Source of the DNA: CAVLDP01 sp963661945
GTDB lineage: Bacteria; Bacillota; Clostridia; Lachnospirales; Lachnospiraceae
Assembly (NCBI GenBank): GCA_963661945.1
Contig: CAVLDP010000020.1
Span: 1-46,889 of the forward strand
DNA: 46,889 nt
Reading direction: 5' to 3'
Position numbers and translations under genes: made by a program. Every line of letters begins with the position of its first letter. Positions within the stretch are counted from its first letter, which is position 1. Positions 31,396-39,045 of the stretch are shown here, in pieces. Below the pieces are notes generated by a model. The model did no database searches. It worked only from the letters and a program-made list of their open reading frames with translations, and was not told the DNA's origin.

Positions 31396-31920
31396 TTATA
31401 CTAACTCAAGAACAACTTCCATTGCTCCATCACCCTTACGCTCACCAATCTTGACGATACGTGTGTATCCGCCCTGACGGCCTTCGTACTTAGGTGCAAT
31501 CTCATCAAAGAGTACGTTAGGAAGGTTAACAACCTTGGTATCTCTCTTCTTGTCGTTCTTCTCAGTTACAGGATAAAGAACCTTGAGCATCTGACGTCTT
31601 GCATGAAGACGGCTTGGCTGATCCTTCTTGATGGTCTTGTCTACTGTATCATATACAGTAACCTTCTTGCCATCAACAACTTCCTTCACACGCTTGCCAT
31701 CCTTGTCCTTGCGGGCAACCTTAGCCTGTACGGTTACTTCATCGAAGTTGTCCTTTTCCTTGATTGCAAGAGCGATTAAGCCCTCAGCGATCTTCTGAAC
31801 TTCCTTAGCCTTAGCTTCGGTAGTAACGATTCTTCCATGATAGAGAAGATTAGTTACCTGGTTACGAAGCAGAGCCTTACGCTGTGAAGAAGTTCTGCTT
31901 AACTTTCTGTACTTTGCCAT
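31396..31920 (-). CDS. rplQ: 50S ribosomal protein L17 (long form)
   Basis: L17 binds 23S rRNA near the tunnel exit. At 174 residues it is much longer than B. subtilis L17 (120). The N-terminus MAKYRKLSRTSSQRKALLRN and the C-terminal FDEIAPKYEGRQGGYTRI are standard. An insert of about 45 charged residues (roughly 64-108, rich in VARKDKDGKRVKEV-type sequence) sits before LHARRQ. I recall the same insert in other Lachnospiraceae, so it is lineage-typical. It is last in the ribosomal cluster and separated from rpoA by a 147-nt structured gap. Confidence 0.97.
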   Translation of the reverse strand: MAKYRKLSRTSSQRKALLRNQVTNLLYHGRIVTTEAKAKEVQKIAEGLIALAIKEKDNFDEVTVQAKVARKDKDGKRVKEVVDGKKVTVYDTVDKTIKKDQPSRLHARRQMLKVLYPVTEKNDKKRDTKVVNLPNVLFDEIAPKYEGRQGGYTRIVKIGERKGDGAMEVVLELV

Positions 31921-31944
31921 AATAATGTCCTCCTTAGTGGTATC

Positions 31945-32037
31945 ACCGATTAACGCTCTTTGGTCTTATAGAATCGGCATTTGTTACTCGCCACTTAAGA
32001 ATCTACGACGACACGCTCCTTGGTCTTACTGTCACCG
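31945..32037 (-). ncRNA. Candidate rplQ leader: two hairpins with the same loop sequence
   Basis: On the minus strand hairpin one (32037-32006) has CGGTGACA/TGTCGTCG arms (two G-U pairs). Hairpin two (31978-31945) has GCCGATT/AATCGGT arms. Their loops carry TAAGACCAAGGAGCG (32028-32014) and TAAGACCAAAGAGCG (31968-31954), one mismatch apart and exactly 60 nt apart. The pair fills most of the 147-nt rpoA-rplQ gap. A protein-binding element controlling L17 synthesis is the simplest reading; this is inference. Confidence 0.5.
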
Positions 32038-32067
32038 CAGGATCTAAGTAGATATATGAATATAGTC

Positions 32068-33027
32068 TTAGTCTTCTGTTGTACGAAGCTCTAATCCTAA
32101 CTCAACTAATTTTGCAGTCACCTCATCTAATGACTTCTGGCCCAGGTTACGGACCTTCTTCATCTCTTCTGGTGTCTTGCTGCACAGTTCCTCAACAGTA
32201 TTGATTCCTGCACGCTTCAGACAGTTGTATGAACGAACAGAAAGTTCTAATTCATCAATTGTCATCTCAAGAGCCTTACCCTTGTTATCATCTGGCTTCT
32301 CTGTAATAACAGTAGCTGCCTGACCACGCTCTGATAAATCTACGAAGAGATTCAGATGCTCAGCTAATACTCTAGCTGCAAGGCTTACAGCCTCATCTGG
32401 AGCGATTGTACCGTTGGTATATACATCAAGTGTCAGCTTATCAAAGTCTGTAACCTGACCAACACGAGTATTCTCAACCTTCAGGTTAACTCTCTCAATT
32501 GGAGTGAAGATAGAATCAACAGCGATCACACCGATTGGTGTATCCTCGTTCTTATTCTTATCTGCTCCTACATAACCTCTGCCATTAGAAATGGTTAAGT
32601 CCATGTATAATCTAGAATCTGCGCCGCCATTCAAATTAGCAATAACAAGATCTGGATTCACAATCTCGATGTCAGAATCCACCTTGATATCACCAGCTGT
32701 AACAACGCCCTCTCCCTCGAAGTCAATATATGCCTTCTTAGGTTCGTCGCTGGAGCTGTTGTTACGAAGGGCAACGTTCTTCAGATTCATGATAATCTCA
32801 GTCACATCTTCCTTAACACCAGGAATTGAGCTGAATTCATGAAGCACGCCGTCAATCTTCACCTGGGAAATAGCTGTTCCAGGAAGTGATGACAACATGA
32901 TTCTACGAAGCGAATTACCAAGTGTAGTACCGTAACCTCTCTCAAGTGGCTCTACTACAAATCTTCCGTACTTCTTGTCCTCAGAGATCTCTGCAATCTC
33001 AATGTTTGGTTTTTCGAAATCGAACAC
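32068..33027 (-). CDS. rpoA: DNA-directed RNA polymerase subunit alpha
   Basis: The 319-residue subunit has the dimerising N-terminal domain (ERGYGTTLGNSLRRIMLSS at about 29-47, beta/beta'-contacting region) and the C-terminal UP-element/activator-binding domain (about 250-315, ELELSVRSYNCLKRAGINTVEEL). Length is normal for Firmicutes. It follows rpsD by 43 nt. Confidence 0.99.
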   Translation of the reverse strand: MFDFEKPNIEIAEISEDKKYGRFVVEPLERGYGTTLGNSLRRIMLSSLPGTAISQVKIDGVLHEFSSIPGVKEDVTEIIMNLKNVALRNNSSSDEPKKAYIDFEGEGVVTAGDIKVDSDIEIVNPDLVIANLNGGADSRLYMDLTISNGRGYVGADKNKNEDTPIGVIAVDSIFTPIERVNLKVENTRVGQVTDFDKLTLDVYTNGTIAPDEAVSLAARVLAEHLNLFVDLSERGQAATVITEKPDDNKGKALEMTIDELELSVRSYNCLKRAGINTVEELCSKTPEEMKKVRNLGQKSLDEVTAKLVELGLELRTTED

Positions 33028-33070
33028 GCAAAAGCCCTCCTTTTCGGTCTTAATATGTTACAAATTCCTA

Positions 33071-33664
33071 TTACTTAGAGTATAACTCGACGATGAGCAT
33101 CTCATCAACAGGTACGTCGATCTGATCTCTCTTTGGTAATTCCTTAACAACAACAGATAACTTCTCATGATCTGCATCTAACCACTCTGGTACAACGCGA
33201 CCATCAGTTACCTCGATGATATCCTTGAATCTCTGAAGGCTCTTCTTGTTCTCAACAACTTCGATAACATCACCAGCCTTAACAAGGTAAGATGGGATAT
33301 TAACCTTCTTGCCATTGACAAGGAACATCTTGTGATCTACAACCTGACGAGCTTCACGACGTGTACGTGCCATACCTGCACGGAATACTACGTTGTCAAG
33401 ACGGCTCTCAAGAATAGTCATCAGGTTCTCACCTGTCATTCCCTTAGCCTTCTCAGCCTTCTCATAGTAGTTACGGAAAGGCTTCTCAAGTACACCATAG
33501 ATGAACTTAGCCTTCTGCTTTTCCTTTAACTGGAGACCATACTCAGAAGTCTTTCTGCTTGATCTCTGTAACTGTCTCTTTGATTTCTTATCAACTCCAA
33601 GATATACAGGATCCAAACCAAGGGATCTGCATCTCTTGAGGATAGGTGTCTTATTCACTGCCAT
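33071..33664 (-). CDS. rpsD: 30S ribosomal protein S4
   Basis: S4 nucleates assembly of the 30S body on 16S rRNA and represses its own operon in several bacteria. The 197-residue protein has the S4 RNA-binding domain (about 88-150, MARTRREARQVVDHKMFLVNG). Only one cysteine (Cys12) is in the N-terminal region, so it is the zinc-free form. It lies between rpsK (18 nt) and rpoA (43 nt). S4 is a candidate ligand for the rpsM leader structure upstream. Confidence 0.99.
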   Translation of the reverse strand: MAVNKTPILKRCRSLGLDPVYLGVDKKSKRQLQRSSRKTSEYGLQLKEKQKAKFIYGVLEKPFRNYYEKAEKAKGMTGENLMTILESRLDNVVFRAGMARTRREARQVVDHKMFLVNGKKVNIPSYLVKAGDVIEVVENKKSLQRFKDIIEVTDGRVVPEWLDADHEKLSVVVKELPKRDQIDVPVDEMLIVELYSK

Positions 33665-33682
33665 GCTAAATCATCCTCCTAA

Positions 33683-34075
33683 TTAGACTCTTCTACGCTT
33701 TGGTGGGCGACATCCGTTATGTGGAACTGGAGTAACATCCTTGATAGATGTAACTTCAAGACCGCATGCTGCGAGTGCACGGATTGCTGCTTCTCTACCT
33801 GAACCTGGTCCCTTAACGAATACGTCAACAGTCTTAAGTCCATGAGGAAGAGCTGCCTTTGTTGCTGTCTCTGCTGCTACCTGTGCAGCATATGGAGTAG
33901 ATTTTCTTGAACCTCTAAATCCAAGACCACCTGCACTTGCCCAAGACAGAGCGTTACCCTGAGCATCAGTCAGAGTTACGATTGTGTTATTAAAAGATGC
34001 CTGGATATGTGCCTGGCCATGTTCAACGTTTTTCTTTACACGCTTTTTGGTCACTTTTTTTGTAACTTTAGCCAT
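33683..34075 (-). CDS. rpsK: 30S ribosomal protein S11
   Basis: The 130-residue S11 of the 30S platform has a basic KKVTKKRVKKN N-terminus, ASFNNTIVTLTDAQGN, GPGSGREAAIRAL and the C-terminal PHNGCRPPKRRRV. It lies 32 nt after rpsM in the usual alpha-operon order. Confidence 0.99.
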   Translation of the reverse strand: MAKVTKKVTKKRVKKNVEHGQAHIQASFNNTIVTLTDAQGNALSWASAGGLGFRGSRKSTPYAAQVAAETATKAALPHGLKTVDVFVKGPGSGREAAIRALAACGLEVTSIKDVTPVPHNGCRPPKRRRV

Positions 34076-34107
34076 AATTAAACTAACCTACTTTCTCTAA
34101 ATAAAAA

Positions 34108-34476
34108 TTACTTCTTCTTGTTTGCGATTGTCTTCTTAGGACCCTTGCGAGTTCTAGCATTGGTCTTAGTCTTCTGACCACGAACTGGAAGTCCTCTTCT
34201 GTGACGGATACCACGATAGCATCCAATCTCCTGTAATCTCTTGATGTCAAGAGCTGTCTGTCTTCTAAGATCACCCTCAACAATCATGGTTTCATCGATA
34301 ACAGCTGCAATTCTCTTAACTTCATCATCGGTAAGATCCTTAACACGAGTGTTAGGGTCAACATTTGCAGCTTCAAGAATCTTAGTTGCGCTTACTCTAC
34401 CAATTCCGTAGATGTAAGTTAAACCGATCTCAATACGCTTTTCTCTTGGTAAATCGACACCTGCAATACGAGCCAT
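34108..34476 (-). CDS. rpsM: 30S ribosomal protein S13
   Basis: S13 sits in the 30S head and contacts P-site tRNA. The 122-residue protein has MARIAGVDLPREKRIEIGL, the helix-two-turn-helix segment and the basic GLPVRGQKTKTNARTRKGPKK tail. GGAGG precedes the ATG by 11 nt. It follows rpmJ after an unusually long 279-nt gap holding hairpins and a possible promoter, so it probably begins a separately regulated alpha segment. Confidence 0.99.
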   Translation of the reverse strand: MARIAGVDLPREKRIEIGLTYIYGIGRVSATKILEAANVDPNTRVKDLTDDEVKRIAAVIDETMIVEGDLRRQTALDIKRLQEIGCYRGIRHRRGLPVRGQKTKTNARTRKGPKKTIANKKK

Positions 34477-34505
34477 GTGTGTTTACACCTCCATTAAAAT
34501 CTCTT

Positions 34506-34651
34506 GGGACAAGTCCCTGTTTATAGTACATAGGATGGAAATAACTACAGCTCCGGTCACCCGGCCTGAAATGTGTGTAGCACCTCTCACCCAAAATCTT
34601 CTGCATACGCAGAGAATGGCCTATTTATCTTCCGGTATGTAAAGATAAATA
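34506..34651 (-). ncRNA. Candidate rpsM (alpha-operon) leader with four structured elements
   Basis: In minus-strand order: a 10-bp hairpin TATTTATCTT/AAGATAAATA (34651-34622); TCTGC-GTAT-GCAGA (34613-34600); a compound element with GCTACA/TGTAGT outer arms, CAG/CTG, and CCGG-GTGA-CCGG ending in a GNRA-type tetraloop (34581-34544); and GGGA-CTTG-TCCC (34517-34506), 14 nt before the Shine-Dalgarno sequence. In E. coli S4 represses this operon through a pseudoknot before rpsM; an analogous role here is inference. Confidence 0.45.
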
Positions 34652-34665
34652 AACCCAGTTGTTAC

Positions 34666-34694
34666 ACTGTATATTATGAAATCAGCGATGACAA
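34666..34694 (-). promoter_or_regulatory. Candidate internal promoter ahead of rpsM
   Basis: TTGTCA and TACAGT are 17 nt apart on the minus strand, placing a start near 34659, just ahead of the first leader hairpin. The -10 match is only 4 of 6, so this is weak. Confidence 0.35.
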
Positions 34695-34755
34695 TTTGAC
34701 GGAATGTCTCGCTGCAGCCGCACATAATAACACAGCAATAAGACAGTAGTATTAA

Positions 34756-34869
34756 TTAACCCTGTCTCTGCTTGTGCTTAGGGTTTTCGCAGATAATTCT
34801 AACGCTACCCTTTCTCTTGATAACTTTGCACTTTTCGCAAATTGGTTTTACTGATGATCGAACCTTCAC
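34756..34869 (-). CDS. rpmJ: 50S ribosomal protein L36, GTG start
   Basis: A 37-residue protein reading MKVRSSVKPICEKCKVIKRK and ending in HKQRQG. Cys11, Cys14, Cys27 and His32 form the zinc site of the C+ type of L36. The start codon is GTG with AGGAGG 7 nt before it. It is between infA and rpsM as in other Firmicutes, too short for a usual ORF cut-off. Confidence 0.97.
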   Translation of the reverse strand: MKVRSSVKPICEKCKVIKRKGSVRIICENPKHKQRQG

Positions 34870-34950
34870 AGGAAATCCTCCTTTCATCTATATCCAAAAA
34901 CGTCCGTGTAACATTATATCCACTAGGGGCAAAAAAGTCAAATATATTTT

Positions 34951-35169
34951 TTACTTATCTCTCCAGATAATTCTGCCCTTGCTCAGGTCGTATGGTGACA
35001 TCTCAAGTGTTACCTTATCTCCTGGCAAAATACGGATATAATTCTGACGAAGCTTACCACTAATATGAGCTAAAATCTCAATACCATTCTCCAGCTCTAC
35101 CTTGAACTGAGCATTTGGTAACTTCTCAAGTACAACGCCTTCAACTTCAATTACATCTGCTTTTGACAA
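34951..35169 (-). CDS. infA: Translation initiation factor IF-1, TTG start
   Basis: The 72-residue S1/OB-fold protein (MSKADVIEVEGVVLEKLPN, GDKVTLEMSPYDLSKGRI) binds the ribosomal A site during initiation. The start codon is TTG at 35169, preceded 7 nt away by a strong AGGAGG. No ATG in frame gives the conserved N-terminus. Its first 19 nt overlap the end of the KOW-protein gene. Confidence 0.98.
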   Translation of the reverse strand: MSKADVIEVEGVVLEKLPNAQFKVELENGIEILAHISGKLRQNYIRILPGDKVTLEMSPYDLSKGRIIWRDK

Positions 35170-35432
35170 TTTCTTTCCTCCTGATATCTAACCAATATCT
35201 TCTTTGCAAGCTCATCGCTCATACAATCTTCATCCTCAAGAAGTTCTATGATGAAAGACGGGAGATGCTTAATCTCCTGGACATGCATGCGCTTCTTCTT
35301 CTTTGGTTTGCTAACTGTCTTAGTATCCCCATTAATTAGGAAGTAAAAATCCTCTTCTGTTCCATTAATAACATAGATGTGATTTTTATCATGGCCTGCC
35401 AATGATTTGGCTAGCATTACATCTGGTATCAT
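35151..35432 (-). CDS. KOW-domain RNA-binding protein (L14e-like)
   Basis: The 93-residue basic protein has a KOW-type N-terminus (VMLAKSLAGHDKNHIYVINGTEEDFYFLINGDTKTVSKPKKKKRMHVQEI). A protein of this kind is conserved in Clostridia just before infA and is thought to bind RNA; its role is not known to me. It starts 5 nt after adk and overlaps infA by 19 nt. The map gene that often lies between adk and this gene in Clostridia is absent. Confidence 0.88.
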   Translation of the reverse strand: MIPDVMLAKSLAGHDKNHIYVINGTEEDFYFLINGDTKTVSKPKKKKRMHVQEIKHLPSFIIELLEDEDCMSDELAKKILVRYQEERNCQKQM

Positions 35433-35437
35433 GTCTC

Positions 35438-36082
35438 TTACTCTCCGAGGATTCCCTTGATCTCTGCAAATACAAGCTCAAGATCCTTCGTACCATCTAC
35501 GGAATGAAGAATACCCTGATTCTTGTAATAATCAATCAAAGGCTGTGTCTGATCATGATAAACAGAAAGTCTCTTCTGAACTGTCTCTGGCTTATCATCG
35601 TCTCTCTGAACAATCTCAGATCCGCAATTATCACAGATGCCTTCCTTCTTAGGTGGAATCGTAACAATATGGTAAGTAGCACCGCACTTAAGACAAGCGC
35701 GTCTTCCGGACATACGATTCACAATATTCTCATCTGGGACATCAACATCAATTGCATAATCCATCTTCTGTCCCATAGCAGTAAGGGCACGATCTAGTGC
35801 TTCTGCCTGAGGAATTGTTCTTGGGAATCCATCCAGGATGAAACCATTCTTGCAGTCATCCTTCTTAATTCTGTCTGTCACCAGATCACAAGTAAGTTCA
35901 TCTGGAACAAGTAAGCCCTGATCCATATATTCCTTTGCCTTCTTACCAAGCTCTGTATTCTCCTTGATATTGGCACGGAAAATGTCACCCGTTGAAATAT
36001 GAGGAATCTCATATTTAGCGGAAATCATCTTAGCCTGTGTTCCCTTACCGGCACCAGGTGCTCCCAGCATAATAATCTTCAT
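35438..36082 (-). CDS. adk: Adenylate kinase (zinc LID type)
   Basis: It catalyses ATP + AMP = 2 ADP. The 214-residue enzyme has the P-loop GAPGAGKGT (7-15), the AMP-binding STGDIFR and DGFPRTIPQA segments, and a LID with Cys130, Cys133, Cys150 and Cys153, the zinc site common in Gram-positives. Order secY-adk is standard; a 66-nt gap with a 12-bp hairpin separates them. Confidence 0.99.
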   Translation of the reverse strand: MKIIMLGAPGAGKGTQAKMISAKYEIPHISTGDIFRANIKENTELGKKAKEYMDQGLLVPDELTCDLVTDRIKKDDCKNGFILDGFPRTIPQAEALDRALTAMGQKMDYAIDVDVPDENIVNRMSGRRACLKCGATYHIVTIPPKKEGICDNCGSEIVQRDDDKPETVQKRLSVYHDQTQPLIDYYKNQGILHSVDGTKDLELVFAEIKGILGE

Positions 36083-36105
36083 AAAAGCCTCCTAATAACA
36101 TTATA

Positions 36106-36132
36106 AGAGATATGGGGAATCCCCATATCTCT
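36106..36132 (-). promoter_or_regulatory. Perfect 12-bp hairpin between secY and adk
   Basis: Arms AGAGATATGGGG/CCCCATATCTCT enclose three bases. There is no T run after it on the minus strand (TTATAATG follows), so it is not a standard terminator. It could be a pause, a processing or stability element setting secY against adk mRNA levels. Confidence 0.6.
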
Positions 36133-36148
36133 ATATATTCATAATGCC

Positions 36149-37462
36149 TTAATCATTTAAGAATCCCTTGTAATTGCGAACCATAAGCTGTGATTCAATC
36201 TGCTTCAATGTCTCAACTACAACACCAACAACGATGATGATTGATGTTCCACCGAAGGAAACATTTGCTGAGAACATTCCGTTGAAGAAGATTGGAACCA
36301 AGGATACAATCACCAGACCAACTGCGCCAATAAAGATGACGTAATTCAAAATCGATGAAAGATAATCTGAGGTAGGCTTACCAGGACGAATACCTGGGAT
36401 GAAGCCACCCTGCTTCTTCATATTGTCTGCAATCTCAAGTGGATTGAAAGTTATACTGGTGTAGAAATATGCAAATGCGATAACTAAAAGCACGTACACA
36501 ATAGCACCAATTGTATAAATCCATTCATTTGGATTAAACCAATTACCCTGTGACATACCCTTCAGAACATGTGCCCAGAAGCCTGTACCACCAGTCTTAC
36601 CAAGTAAGGTACAAATAATTACTGGAGTCTGAAGTAATGACTGAGCAAAGATTACTGGGATTACACCGCCGGTGTTGACCTTCAGTGGAATATGACTGGA
36701 GTTACCTCCAACCATTCTACGTCCCTGCATCTTCTTTGAATACTGAACAGGAATTCTACGTTCAGCATTCTGTAAAATCACAACAAGAACAACTGTTGCA
36801 ATAATAATAGCTGCAATAATAAGAGCGCTTAGAACCCCCTTTGCAACCGTTTTACCGGAAACAAACTGCTCAAACAGAGTCGTCAAATCAGAAGGCATAC
36901 GAGACACGATATTGATGACAAGTACGATTGAGATACCATTACCAACACCATGTTCTGTGATTTGCTCACCAATCCACATAAGAATTGCTGAACCTGCAGT
37001 AAGTACTGCGATAATCATAATAACGCTTAGAGCGTTAAATTCATCAAGATATCCATTTCTACCGAAACCAATTGCCATAGCAGAAGACTGCATCAGAGCA
37101 AGGCCGATGGTCAAATATCTCGTGATCTTCGTCATCTTCTTCCGACCAGACTCTCCATCACGCTGCATCTCCTCTAACTTAGGAAATGCAATCGTCAGGA
37201 GCTGCATAATGATGGATGAGGTGATGTATGGAGTAATTGACAGTGCAAAGACTGACATATCCTCAAAAGAACCACCTGTAATCGCATCAAAGAATGTCAT
37301 CGAATCTCCGGATGTGGAAAACAGCTGCGAGAATACATTGGAGTCAATGCCTGTAATAGGCAACTGGGAACCCAGTCGCACTACTACGAGCATAGCAAAT
37401 GTAAACCAAAGTCGTTTCCTCAAGTCTTTTACCTTAAAAGCATTGCGGAGAGTTTCAAACAT
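36149..37462 (-). CDS. secY: Preprotein translocase subunit SecY
   Basis: The 437-residue, ten-helix channel subunit has TM1 with RLWFTFAMLVVVRLGSQLPI, the plug and GIGNGIS-type motif (EHGVGNGISIVLVINIVSR), the cytosolic loop QNAERRIPVQYSKKM with the conserved arginines, and FIPGIRPGKPT. It starts inside the rplO stop (TAATG), so the two are coupled, as usual for the spc operon. Confidence 0.99.
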   Translation of the reverse strand: MFETLRNAFKVKDLRKRLWFTFAMLVVVRLGSQLPITGIDSNVFSQLFSTSGDSMTFFDAITGGSFEDMSVFALSITPYITSSIIMQLLTIAFPKLEEMQRDGESGRKKMTKITRYLTIGLALMQSSAMAIGFGRNGYLDEFNALSVIMIIAVLTAGSAILMWIGEQITEHGVGNGISIVLVINIVSRMPSDLTTLFEQFVSGKTVAKGVLSALIIAAIIIATVVLVVILQNAERRIPVQYSKKMQGRRMVGGNSSHIPLKVNTGGVIPVIFAQSLLQTPVIICTLLGKTGGTGFWAHVLKGMSQGNWFNPNEWIYTIGAIVYVLLVIAFAYFYTSITFNPLEIADNMKKQGGFIPGIRPGKPTSDYLSSILNYVIFIGAVGLVIVSLVPIFFNGMFSANVSFGGTSIIIVVGVVVETLKQIESQLMVRNYKGFLND

Positions 37463-37905
37463 TAGATCACCTCTGCTTTTCCACCAAGAGCTTCAATCTT
37501 CTCTTTAGCGCTTGCACTAAATGCATTAACCTGAACAGTAAGCTTCTTTGTAAGCTCACCGTTTCCAAGAATCTTGACACCATCGCAAGTCTTCTTGATT
37601 ACGCCTTCCTCAAGTAAAGACTCAACAGTAACTGTTGCGCCGTCCTCGAATCTCTCAAGTGCTGAGAGGTTGATAGCAACGATTTCCTTGCTGTTGCGGC
37701 AAGTGAAACCACGCTTAGGCAGACGTCTGTATAATGGCATCTGACCACCTTCGAAACCAGGTGCTGGAGCTCCACCAGAACGAGCCTTCTGACCCTTGTG
37801 TCCCTTACCAGCTGTCTTGCCATTTCCTGAACCGTGTCCACGTCCTCTTCTGAAATTATCGCTATGCTTAGCGCCTTCTGCAGGCTGTAAGTTAGATAAG
37901 TCCAT
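37462..37905 (-). CDS. rplO: 50S ribosomal protein L15
   Basis: The 147-residue L15 has the glycine-rich N-terminal arm (RGRGHGSGNGKTAGKGHKGQKAR) that threads into 23S rRNA and the FEGGQMPLYRRLPKRGF motif. It lies 28 nt after rpmD and overlaps the secY start by one base. Confidence 0.99.
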   Translation of the reverse strand: MDLSNLQPAEGAKHSDNFRRGRGHGSGNGKTAGKGHKGQKARSGGAPAPGFEGGQMPLYRRLPKRGFTCRNSKEIVAINLSALERFEDGATVTVESLLEEGVIKKTCDGVKILGNGELTKKLTVQVNAFSASAKEKIEALGGKAEVI

Positions 37906-37933
37906 TGTGACACCTCCTTAATTTAATGATAAA

Positions 37934-38119
37934 TTAGATTTCTTCAACCTTTACTAAATGAGCAACATTTCTTAACATACCGCGAGTTGCAGCATTGTCA
38001 GGAAGCTCATTTGTCGCATTAAGCTTTCTTAAGCCAAGTGCCTCAACAGTTGCCTTGTTCTTAGGAACGGCACCGATTGGAGACTTAACTAATGTAACTC
38101 TTAACTTCTTCTCTGCCAT
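37934..38119 (-). CDS. rpmD: 50S ribosomal protein L30
   Basis: A 61-residue protein with LRVTLVKSPIGAVPKNKATVEALGLRKLN, the entire L30 fold. It stands 14 nt after rpsE and 28 nt before rplO in the standard spc order. Confidence 0.98.
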   Translation of the reverse strand: MAEKKLRVTLVKSPIGAVPKNKATVEALGLRKLNATNELPDNAATRGMLRNVAHLVKVEEI

Positions 38120-38133
38120 CTCAAATTTCCTCC

Positions 38134-38643
38134 TTAGCCAAGAATCTCTTCAACAGATTTGCCACGAAGTTTTGCAACTTCTTCAGGAGCCTTCAGCTGG
38201 CTCAGTGCATCGATTGTAGCAAGTACAACGTTCTGCTTGTTTGAAGAACCCAGAGACTTAGTACGGATATTCTGGATACCAGCAAGCTCACATACGGAAC
38301 GTGCAGGACCACCAGCGATAATACCAGTACCTTCTGGAGCCTTCTTCAGTAATACGGAAGCACCTGTGTGCTTACCCTGGATATCATGTGTAATAGAATG
38401 ATTGTCATCAAGCTTAACAGCAATAAGATGCTTGATTGCATCTTCCTTGCCCTTTCTGATTGCCTCTGGGATCTCAGCTGCCTTACCAACACCTGCTCCT
38501 ACATGACCATTCTTGTCACCAACAACAACCAGTGCGGAGAAACGCATGTTACGTCCACCCTTAACAACCTTTGTTACACGCTTGATTGATACCACGTTCT
38601 CTTCTAGTTCTAACTGACTAGCATCAATAATAGTACGCTTCAT
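38134..38643 (-). CDS. rpsE: 30S ribosomal protein S5
   Basis: S5 sits at the mRNA entry tunnel and affects fidelity. The 169-residue protein has the double-stranded RNA-binding-like N-terminal domain (EENVVSIKRVTKVVKGGRNMRFSALVVVGD) and the C-terminal GTGIIAGGPARSVCELAGI region. It is 14 nt after rplR. Confidence 0.99.
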   Translation of the reverse strand: MKRTIIDASQLELEENVVSIKRVTKVVKGGRNMRFSALVVVGDKNGHVGAGVGKAAEIPEAIRKGKEDAIKHLIAVKLDDNHSITHDIQGKHTGASVLLKKAPEGTGIIAGGPARSVCELAGIQNIRTKSLGSSNKQNVVLATIDALSQLKAPEEVAKLRGKSVEEILG

Positions 38644-38657
38644 GTATAAGTTCCTCC

Positions 38658-39026
38658 TTAAAATTCTAGACCAGCCTCACGAGCTGCATCTGCGAGAGCC
38701 TTAACCTTACCTTCGTAGATAAAGCCTCCACGGTCAAATACAACTGTTGTGATGCCCTTGTCCTGTGCCTTCTTAGCAATAACGGTACCAAGCTTAGCAG
38801 CTGCCTCGACGTTATTTGTCTTAGCAAGATCTGCTGCTACTTCTTTGTCAAGAGTAGAAGCTGCTACTAAGGTATTACCAACAGTATCATCGATGATCTG
38901 TGCATACATATGATTATTGCTTCTGAATACTGCAAGACGAGGTCTCTCAGCTGTTCCAGAAAGTGTATTACGTAATCTTCTGTGCTTCTTCTCGCGAATC
39001 ACAGTTCTTGATTTCTTATTGATCAT
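38658..39026 (-). CDS. rplR: 50S ribosomal protein L18
   Basis: The 122-residue 5S rRNA-binding protein has the basic N-terminus (REKKHRRLRNTLSGTAERPRLAVFRS), NNHMYAQIIDD, and the C-terminal VVFDRGGFIYEGKVKALADAAREAGLEF. It follows rplF by 19 nt. Confidence 0.99.
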   Translation of the reverse strand: MINKKSRTVIREKKHRRLRNTLSGTAERPRLAVFRSNNHMYAQIIDDTVGNTLVAASTLDKEVAADLAKTNNVEAAAKLGTVIAKKAQDKGITTVVFDRGGFIYEGKVKALADAAREAGLEF

Positions 39027-39045
39027 TTCCTTCTCACTCCTTTAA

